Below are positions 7,516 to 12,262 of a DNA stretch of 12,262 nt, piece by piece. Within the stretch, counting starts at the first letter, position 1; the number at the start of each line of letters is the position of its first letter. This DNA is from Draconibacterium sp. (GTDB lineage: Bacteria > Bacteroidota > Bacteroidia > Bacteroidales > Prolixibacteraceae). Where the stretch lies: assembly GCA_015493625.1 (NCBI GenBank), contig WGCT01000031.1, positions 1 to 12,262 on the forward strand, in the 5' to 3' direction. The notes beneath the pieces were generated by a model. The model had not been told where the DNA came from and did not search any database. It saw only the letters and a program-made list of their open reading frames with translations. A program made the translations under genes and the position numbers.

Positions 7516-8433
7516 TTATTTTAAAAGCGGAATTTTAATAACGTAAGTTTTCTTTTTTGAATTTGTCAGGTGATCATCGCGTAACCAGAGATTAAAATCT
7601 TTTAAGAGTTTATAACTGATACCATATTTTTTGGCAAAATCGGGGAAGTTGGCAACAGCACCATGAATGGTAATGTTTTTTGTTTTTATTATTGGGTATT
7701 TCTCATTGTCGGCAACATAAAAACCATACTGCTCCGGATTTTCGATAATGAGTTTTAAGGCTGCAATACGGTAAACATATCGTGCCGTTTCGGTGGTAAT
7801 TAAAAGGTCGTAATAGTTGTCGGTTTTCTGACGAATCAACTGTTTCGAAATTCCCGATCTGCCGCGATTATACGATGCTGCCACCAATGTCCAGCTTCCA
7901 AATTTTTCGTACGAATCGAGCAGGTAGTCGCATGCGGCATATGTTGCTTTTTCAATATGATAGCGTTCGTCGATTAAGCTGTTTACTTCCAGCCCGTACT
8001 CCTGTGCTGTGCTTTTCATAAACTGCCACAACCCAACCGCACGGGCAGGCGAAATAGCACGCGGATTTAATCCACTCTCGGCAAGTGCGAGGTATTTAAA
8101 ATCGTCGGGAATTCCTTTCTTTTTTAAAATGGGTTCGATTACCGAAAAATAGCGGGGGGTAAGTTTTAAATACCGGAGGGTTTGCGAATGAAAATAGGTG
8201 TTCGATAAAAGCTCGCGGTCGAGCGATTCCCGAATATCGAACCGGTCGAGTGGCATTGGTTCGCCGGCAAACGAAAAAGCCGTGGGAAGTTCTACCGGTT
8301 TAAAAATTGCTTTCTGTTTCAATGCCGGATTCGTAGTCTCGGGCCGGGCCGATGCTAAAATCATTACAACAACTATAAAATTTATCCCAATTATTACGGG
8401 GAGCAAAACCTTCCAATATCTCTTTTTTCTCAT
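7516..8433 (-). CDS. Membrane-anchored lytic transglycosylase (SLT/GH23 family)
   Basis: A peptidoglycan-cleaving enzyme that cuts MurNAc-GlcNAc bonds to leave 1,6-anhydroMurNAc. It has 305 residues. A charged N-terminus and one hydrophobic segment (about 8-28) anchor it in the inner membrane facing the periplasm; there is no lipobox. The SLT domain (about 92-225) has the catalytic glutamate E119 in LALAESG, the GLWQFM motif (134-139), DERYHIEKAT (155-164) and SYNRG (187-191), where AYNxG is more usual. The C-terminus (about 250-305, KKYGISYKLLKDFNLWL then YVIKIP) looks like a degenerate LysM-type glycan-binding repeat, as in MltD-like enzymes. The frame could extend ten codons to a TTG at 8461-8463, but the ATG at 8431-8433 is preferred because it starts right before the membrane segment. 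A promoter lies about 100 bp upstream; uvrA follows. Confidence 0.88.
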   Translation of the reverse strand: MRKKRYWKVLLPVIIGINFIVVVMILASARPETTNPALKQKAIFKPVELPTAFSFAGEPMPLDRFDIRESLDRELLSNTYFHSQTLRYLKLTPRYFSVIEPILKKKGIPDDFKYLALAESGLNPRAISPARAVGLWQFMKSTAQEYGLEVNSLIDERYHIEKATYAACDYLLDSYEKFGSWTLVAASYNRGRSGISKQLIRQKTDNYYDLLITTETARYVYRIAALKLIIENPEQYGFYVADNEKYPIIKTKNITIHGAVANFPDFAKKYGISYKLLKDFNLWLRDDHLTNSKKKTYVIKIPLLK

Positions 8434-8525
8434 TTCGTTAAAAATTAAAGTGCTTAAAAACAAATTGTTTCAGCTTTATCTTGCATGGTTTAACCGAGTT
8501 CAATAACTCTTTTAAAACGAATCTG

Positions 8526-8556
8526 CAAAAGTACTATTTACTATTCAGATAACAAT
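8526..8556 (-). promoter_or_regulatory. Promoter of the lytic transglycosylase (-uvrA) unit
   Basis: On the minus strand TACTTTTG (8533 to 8526) matches TAnnTTTG and is followed by the common C-free junction GCAGA-type context. A -33 element ATTG (8556 to 8553) lies upstream with a 19-base spacer, the spacing known for the Bacteroidota primary sigma factor. The transcript would begin near 8520, with a leader of about 85 bases to the ATG at 8433. It is the best complete promoter in the window. Confidence 0.6.
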
Positions 8557-8596
8557 TAAAAAAGAATACCAGTTTGGAGATCTTAACCCGAAATTG

Positions 8597-8629
8597 AGCA
8601 ATTCAGAACAAAAAAAGTTTGTAATTGCT
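8597..8629. repeat. Bulged inverted repeat in the divergent promoter region
   Basis: AGCAATT (8597-8603) pairs with AATTGCT (8623-8629). After a four-base bulge on the left arm (CAGA, 8604-8607), ACAAA (8608-8612) pairs with TTTGT (8618-8622) around a five-base loop. The stem totals 12 pairs. It lies between the two promoter elements, so an operator or a structured RNA are both possible; it lacks a U-tract and is not a terminator. Confidence 0.4.
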
Positions 8630-8714
8630 GAGATATAAAACGGAAGTATAAAAGTTACAGCTTATTCGTTTTTCTGAAATATAGATTGCTCTTTTTTTTC
8701 CTGCCTAATCTTTA

Positions 8715-8722
8715 TAGTTTTG
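8715..8722 (+). promoter_or_regulatory. -7 box of the sulfatase promoter
   Basis: TAGTTTTG matches TAnnTTTG exactly and sits 22 bases before the sulfatase start codon, implying a short leader. The region 19-21 bases upstream is a T-run without a clear TTTG, so the -33 element is weak or absent; such promoters may need an activator. Confidence 0.45.
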
Positions 8723-8744
8723 TATAAAATCTAAAACGTGGATT

Positions 8745-10172
8745 ATGACATTCAGGAAATTTTCGTTGTTTCTGTTTTTATCTCTTTTCCTTTTTTCGTG
8801 TTCAACAAAACAACAACAACCCAACATTGTATTTATTTTGGTTGACGATTTGGGCTGGGCCGATGTAAAATGCAACTTCCCGGAAACTTTTTACGACACG
8901 CCAAATATCGATAAATTGGCCAAAAATGGAGTGCGGTTTACCAATGCTTATGCGGCAAATCCGGTTTGTAGCCCAACGCGTGCCGCATTAATGACCGGGA
9001 AACATCCGAACCGTGTCGATATTACTGACTGGATTCCGGGTGACGACCCCAAAAAACGACCACTGTTGGGGCCGCAAGACCGAAACGAACTTGCTTTGGA
9101 GGAGACAACCATTGCCGAGAAATTAAAAGAGAAAGGATATAAAACCTGCTTTATTGGTAAATGGCATTTGGGCGATAAAGGTTATTTCCCCGAAGATCAG
9201 GGGTTCGATATTAATATTGGTGGACATCATAGAGGCAGCCCACCCGGAGGTTATTATTCTCCGTATAAAAATCCGAAACTTACCGACGGGCCAAAAGGCG
9301 AATACCTAACCGACCGGTTAACTACCGAAGGAATTAAATTTATTAACGAGAACAGTAAGAACCCGTTTTTTCTCTACCTCGCGTTCTATACGGTGCATAC
9401 ACCTATTCAGGCATCGAAAAAATTTATTGAAAAATATAAAGCGAAACGCGATAGCTTGCACATTACAGAAGTACCACACCGGCGAGAGGGTGAGGGGTGG
9501 ACAAAACTACTTCAGGAGAATGCCGCTTTTGCTTCGATGGTTGCATCGATGGACGAGAATGTTGGAAGGGTTTTAAAAACATTAAAAGATAAGGGGCTTG
9601 ATAAAAATACATGGGTAATTTTTACGAGCGATAACGGTGGCCTTTCCACACTTTACCGGAAAAATGCACCTACGAGCAACGGGCCGTTGCGTGCCGGAAA
9701 AGGGTGGTGTTACGAAGGCGGAATTCGTGTGCCGTTAATTATTGATGGCCCCGAAGTTGTAAATCCCGGCAGAACAACCGACCAGCCTGTTGTTAGTATG
9801 GATTTTTATACAACGATTTTAACTATTGCCGGAGTTGAACACGCCGACAACGACGGGGTGAATTTGCTTCCGTTGTTAACTGAAAATAAACCGCTCAATC
9901 GCGACGTACTTTTTTGGCACTATCCACATTATCACGGCAGTGCTTGGAAACCGGGTTCGGCATTGAGAAAAGGCGATTGGAAACTGATTGTGTTTTACGA
10001 AGATAACCGTATGGAATTGTATAATCTTGCCACCGACCCCGGCGAAACAACAAATGTTGCCGGACAGAATCCACAGAAAGTTGAGGAGCTTAAAAAACTG
10101 CTCGATAAAAAACTGGCCGACTCGGGCGCAAAATTTCCGACAGTAAATCCCGATTATGTTCCTAAAGATTAG
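8745..10172 (+). CDS. Type I (formylglycine-dependent) sulfatase lipoprotein
   Basis: A secreted hydrolase removing sulfate esters, most likely from sulfated glycans. It has 475 residues. The N-terminus is a lipoprotein signal with lipobox LFSC, C19 being the lipidated residue, so the enzyme is membrane-attached outside the cytoplasm. The alkaline-phosphatase-like sulfatase core follows: VDD (33-35) with metal aspartates D34 and D35; CSPTR (75-79) whose C75 becomes formylglycine; TGKH (84-87); GKWHLG (138-143); H218 in VHTP; SDNGG (295-299) giving D296 and N297; and GKGWCYEGGIRVP (318-330) with the conserved K319. The shape and the C-terminal HYPHYHG and DWKLI...ELYNLATDPGE parts resemble the S1_16-type Bacteroidota sulfatases, but a subfamily call needs a search. 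CSPTR suits maturation by an anaerobic sulfatase-maturing enzyme or FGE, neither present here. It is a lone gene without SusC/SusD neighbours. The substrate is unknown. Confidence 0.93.
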   Translation: MTFRKFSLFLFLSLFLFSCSTKQQQPNIVFILVDDLGWADVKCNFPETFYDTPNIDKLAKNGVRFTNAYAANPVCSPTRAALMTGKHPNRVDITDWIPGDDPKKRPLLGPQDRNELALEETTIAEKLKEKGYKTCFIGKWHLGDKGYFPEDQGFDINIGGHHRGSPPGGYYSPYKNPKLTDGPKGEYLTDRLTTEGIKFINENSKNPFFLYLAFYTVHTPIQASKKFIEKYKAKRDSLHITEVPHRREGEGWTKLLQENAAFASMVASMDENVGRVLKTLKDKGLDKNTWVIFTSDNGGLSTLYRKNAPTSNGPLRAGKGWCYEGGIRVPLIIDGPEVVNPGRTTDQPVVSMDFYTTILTIAGVEHADNDGVNLLPLLTENKPLNRDVLFWHYPHYHGSAWKPGSALRKGDWKLIVFYEDNRMELYNLATDPGETTNVAGQNPQKVEELKKLLDKKLADSGAKFPTVNPDYVPKD

Positions 10173-10193
10173 TGAGTTTAATTCTATTCTGTG

Positions 10194-10829
10194 TTAAATT
10201 TTTAATCTGTAATCAATGCCAAGAATGTTAATCGATGTTTTGTCGATATAATAATGTTGAAGCCGGTAATAAACTCCAATGCGGTGAATTTTTCCTATTT
10301 TTCGCGAAAGACCGATATCGAATCTGCCTTTAACAATTTGCTTTTTAGCTAAATTGTGGAAAATTTCGTAGCTGGTAAACGGGGTTAATTTGTTGCCTGC
10401 AATGTTGTACGATAATTTAATACGTGGGCGAATTGTTGTAACTTTTTCATTCTCTTCCTTGTCGTTGTAATAGGTAATACGCGTACGAAACGAAGGTCGA
10501 AAACGGCGGATATCTGTTTTAAACGTTGTGTCGAAAACCCAGCGGTTGGTTGTTACATTCTCTTTTTTCTTTACGTTTGTTTTTAGCCGGTAAGCTGCTG
10601 CAAACTCTAAAAACTTAAAAGCTTTGTACGAAAGTTGTCCGTCGAACTGGTACTTGTCGACAGTAAAATCGTCTTGCAACCGTATTTCGGGAACGATACT
10701 GAATTCGAAGCGTTTCAAAAATCGCTTAGTAAATTCAAGCTCAACCCAAGTACCGAATTTATTTGTTTTCGCTAATCCCGATGAAACTCCTGTTATGAGA
10801 ATAAGAAAAATAACAACTATTTTTTTCAT
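10194..10829 (-). CDS. DUF2490 outer-membrane beta-barrel protein
   Basis: A 211-residue exported protein. Residues 1-20 form a signal peptide (two lysines, a hydrophobic core, then SSGLA before KTNKF). The mature part alternates polar and hydrophobic residues in about ten short strands with tight turns (for example LSYKAFKFLEFAAAYRL, then RFRPSFRTRITYYN and RIGVYYRLQHYYI) and ends LGIDYRLKI. This is the pattern of the DUF2490 family of small predicted outer-membrane barrels. The function is unknown in the family. Its ATG (10829-10827) overlaps the TAA of the DUF4956 gene as TAATG, so translation of the two is probably coupled and they are expected to work together. It is the last gene of the VTC-DUF4956-DUF2490 operon and converges with the sulfatase, leaving 21 bp between the two stop codons. 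Confidence 0.82.
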   Translation of the reverse strand: MKKIVVIFLILITGVSSGLAKTNKFGTWVELEFTKRFLKRFEFSIVPEIRLQDDFTVDKYQFDGQLSYKAFKFLEFAAAYRLKTNVKKKENVTTNRWVFDTTFKTDIRRFRPSFRTRITYYNDKEENEKVTTIRPRIKLSYNIAGNKLTPFTSYEIFHNLAKKQIVKGRFDIGLSRKIGKIHRIGVYYRLQHYYIDKTSINILGIDYRLKI

Positions 10830-11440
10830 TATTTAATTTCTCTTTTTGAGTTCTGCTTTTTTACGTCGAAAAAGATAGTAATTTGCGCTACATCGCGTAA
10901 GAAATCAATTTTTTTTATGCGGTATCGTTTAATTTTTATTCCGGTTCTGTTTTCTAAATCTTCGAGCAGTTCTTTCTCTTTTTCTTTATGAATATTTTCG
11001 ATGTTTTCGTAAACAATAAGCAGCGAGTCCTCTTGTTTTAGTAGTAGTGCTTTCTCTAATGCCCATAACGTGCTAATAAGCAGTAGGTTTGCAAGTGCCA
11101 GTTCAATGTATCCGAAATAATTTTTCGAGAGTGCATTAATTACCGATACAGCAATAATTACAAAAAGGTAGGTCATCTCTTTGGGAGGAATCTGATCGGT
11201 GCGATATCTTATTATTCCAAAAATAGCAAATAGTCCAAGTGCAAATCCAAGCTCCATCTTCACATCTTCGAGCAGATAAACAAGGAGGAAAACGGCTACG
11301 CTTATTGCGAAATAGCTAAAGTAGAACTCTTTCTTTTTACTAATTCGGGCATACAAAACAACAACTAAAAAGGTGGCAACCAGATTAAATGCAAACCTGA
11401 TGGCCATTAATGTGAAATTTTCGATAAGTGAGATATCCAT
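10829..11440 (-). CDS. DUF4956 multi-pass inner-membrane protein
   Basis: A 203-residue integral membrane protein. Hydrophobic helices lie at about 12-30, 40-58, 64-77, 90-104 and 110-128. Between the third and fourth is the family hallmark FGIIRYRTDQIPPKEMTYLF (74-93), charged and highly conserved in DUF4956. The C-terminal third (about 135-203) is soluble, lysine- and glutamate-rich and probably cytoplasmic, with an alpha-beta pattern ending in a strand (AQITIFFDV). DUF4956 has no known activity but is repeatedly found beside VTC-domain proteins, as here, which suggests it is the membrane partner of the polymerase domain or the channel for its product. It begins 25 bp after the VTC gene and overlaps the DUF2490 gene by one base. 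Confidence 0.88.
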   Translation of the reverse strand: MDISLIENFTLMAIRFAFNLVATFLVVVLYARISKKKEFYFSYFAISVAVFLLVYLLEDVKMELGFALGLFAIFGIIRYRTDQIPPKEMTYLFVIIAVSVINALSKNYFGYIELALANLLLISTLWALEKALLLKQEDSLLIVYENIENIHKEKEKELLEDLENRTGIKIKRYRIKKIDFLRDVAQITIFFDVKKQNSKREIK

Positions 11441-11465
11441 TTCTTAACTGATTTTTTAAAGAGTT

Positions 11466-12218
11466 CTAATTTATAATATATCTGCGAATAAACCTGAGAC
11501 GTGGTTTAAATGCGTTTTGTTTTAAATTGGGGTCGAGGAATGCGCGCCCGGTGCAATATTTCGACAATCCACGTTGTCTTATTTTTAACGTTCGCAATAT
11601 AGAAACCATTGGCGATGCTTTTAAACTTTTGCCTCTTTTAAGCTCAAAAATAACAAGATTTTTAAAATCAATTTTCCCATTTTTATTCCAAAACTCAGGT
11701 TGAATATCGATGGTGCAACGGTCGAGTTTGTTTTTATGAATTAACGTAATTCGGTAAAACCGATTGTTTAATGTTTTTCCCAATTCATTTGAATGAAAAG
11801 GTGTTTTTTCTTCAAGAAAGGCACTTTCGGACTCACCAATTTTTTCGTCTGATAAATTACTCTCAATCCGGTTTTTTATTGTTCGTTTTTTATTGGTCTT
11901 TAATTTAATCTCAAAAAAATTGTTGTTGGTAGTAACATATGTTCTGTGTCGGACTTTAAAGCGGTTTAGTTTCCGGTTGTGGTGTTTCAGGTACATAAAG
12001 TTGTCGGCTGTGTCGAAATATGCCGACTGGTATTGCATTAATCTGTTTCCATTTATCTCGAGAATGTCGTAAAACGGTTCGGCTGCTTCCAGCAATTTAT
12101 CTAGAAGAGAAATGTGGAACCAGTATTTCTTATCAATACGATCCATTAATTTTACTTTGTCGATTTCGGATAAAGAAACGGGGTGAAATAGATTAATTAT
12201 GGATTTAGTTTTTTCCAA
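11466..12218 (-). CDS. VTC-domain polyphosphate polymerase-like protein (TTM superfamily)
   Basis: A 250-residue protein with the VTC fold, a triphosphate tunnel that in yeast Vtc4 makes polyphosphate from ATP. Tunnel residues appear in order: D26-R27 and K30-K31-Y32 in LMDRIDKKYWFH; SAYFDT (65-70); KVRHRTY (88-94); FEIKLKTNKKRTIKNR (102-117) with alternating lysines; R156; R167 and D171 in DRCTIDI; FELKRG (191-196) with E192; and K220 near the end. These basic residues bind the phosphate chain and the acidic ones bind the metal. No signal peptide or membrane helix is seen, so it is cytoplasmic. The start is taken as TTG at 12216-12218: the conserved FHPVSLSEIDKVKLM block lies before the first in-frame ATG, and an in-frame stop sits at 12246-12248. 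It is the first visible gene of the operon; its promoter is not identifiable. Activity on polyphosphate is inferred from family membership only. Confidence 0.88.
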   Translation of the reverse strand: MEKTKSIINLFHPVSLSEIDKVKLMDRIDKKYWFHISLLDKLLEAAEPFYDILEINGNRLMQYQSAYFDTADNFMYLKHHNRKLNRFKVRHRTYVTTNNNFFEIKLKTNKKRTIKNRIESNLSDEKIGESESAFLEEKTPFHSNELGKTLNNRFYRITLIHKNKLDRCTIDIQPEFWNKNGKIDFKNLVIFELKRGKSLKASPMVSILRTLKIRQRGLSKYCTGRAFLDPNLKQNAFKPRLRFIRRYIIN

Positions 12219-12262
12219 AAAAAAGAAATATAAAACGTTAAAATATTAGTTATTGTAAAATG

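Larger units (their letters stand above)
8434..8744. other. Divergent 311-bp intergenic region
   Basis: This AT-rich spacer separates the minus-strand transglycosylase from the plus-strand sulfatase. It holds a promoter facing left (8526-8556), a -7 box facing right (8715-8722) and a bulged palindrome between them (8597-8629). The string ATTGCTC at 8685-8691 is a further inverted copy of GAGCAAT at 8596-8602. No open frame with coding character and no tRNA-like fold was seen. Confidence 0.7.

Noticed and set aside
8434..8463. TTG start adding ten residues to the lytic transglycosylase
   Set aside because: An ATG directly before the basic-plus-hydrophobic anchor segment gives a normal N-terminus; the added residues serve no visible purpose.
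10173..10210. Possible terminator between the converging sulfatase and DUF2490 genes
   Set aside because: Only a 6-bp AT-rich match (AGATTA/TAATCT) with a loop of about 30 bases, and no proper U-tract.
12225..12232. TATATTTC as a -7 box of the VTC operon
   Set aside because: It misses the final G and would place the transcript start at the start codon; the real promoter may be beyond the window.
12260..12262. ATG at the last three bases of the plus strand as the start of a divergent gene
   Set aside because: No coding sequence can be seen beyond it and no promoter precedes it in the AT-rich stretch.

Overview
The window looks like chromosomal DNA from a Bacteroidota (Bacteroidetes) bacterium, probably a free-living or marine-type member of the Marinilabiliales/Prolixibacteraceae. 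The reasons are a short primary sigma factor without region 1.1, -7 boxes of the Bacteroidota form TAnnTTTG, starts without strong Shine-Dalgarno sequences, AT-rich spacers, and the gene families present (FucP with a COG3254 mutarotase, a lipoprotein sulfatase, DUF2490). The lineage is an inference from composition and protein style, not from a database match. No tRNA, rRNA, CRISPR array, insertion sequence or phage gene is visible.

Layout. (1) 1-926: the housekeeping sigma factor gene rpoD (+) with its own -7 box at the window edge and a bidirectional terminator that also closes the convergent DUF2007/zinc-ribbon gene (925-1323, -). (2) 1462-3123 (-): a two-gene transport unit, fucP and a RhaM-family mutarotase 12 bp apart, for uptake and anomer interconversion of a 6-deoxyhexose, most likely L-fucose. 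(3) 3204-3280: nested inverted repeats forming a probable terminator for (4) manC (3320-4399, -), a single-domain mannose-1-phosphate guanylyltransferase that supplies GDP-mannose. (5) 4591-8433 (-): uvrA (nucleotide excision repair) preceded by a membrane-anchored lytic transglycosylase, 51 bp apart, with a good promoter in front of the transglycosylase. (6) 8434-8744: a 311-bp divergent spacer with one promoter facing each way and a bulged palindrome between them. (7) 8745-10172 (+): a lipoprotein type I sulfatase with an intact formylglycine motif. (8) 10194-12218 (-): a compact three-gene operon encoding a VTC-type polyphosphate polymerase domain protein (TTG start), a DUF4956 multi-pass membrane protein and a DUF2490 outer-membrane beta-barrel.

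Most of the window is ordinary housekeeping and sugar metabolism. The part most likely to hold an under-described system is the right-hand operon. A soluble or membrane-associated triphosphate-tunnel enzyme, an inner-membrane partner and a periplasm-exported beta-barrel are tightly co-transcribed, with a TAATG stop/start overlap between the last two. That arrangement suggests one machine spanning the envelope and handling polyphosphate or a similar nucleotide-derived product. The other points worth checking are the UvrA first zinc module, which has lost a cysteine, and the mutually exclusive hairpins between manC and fucP.
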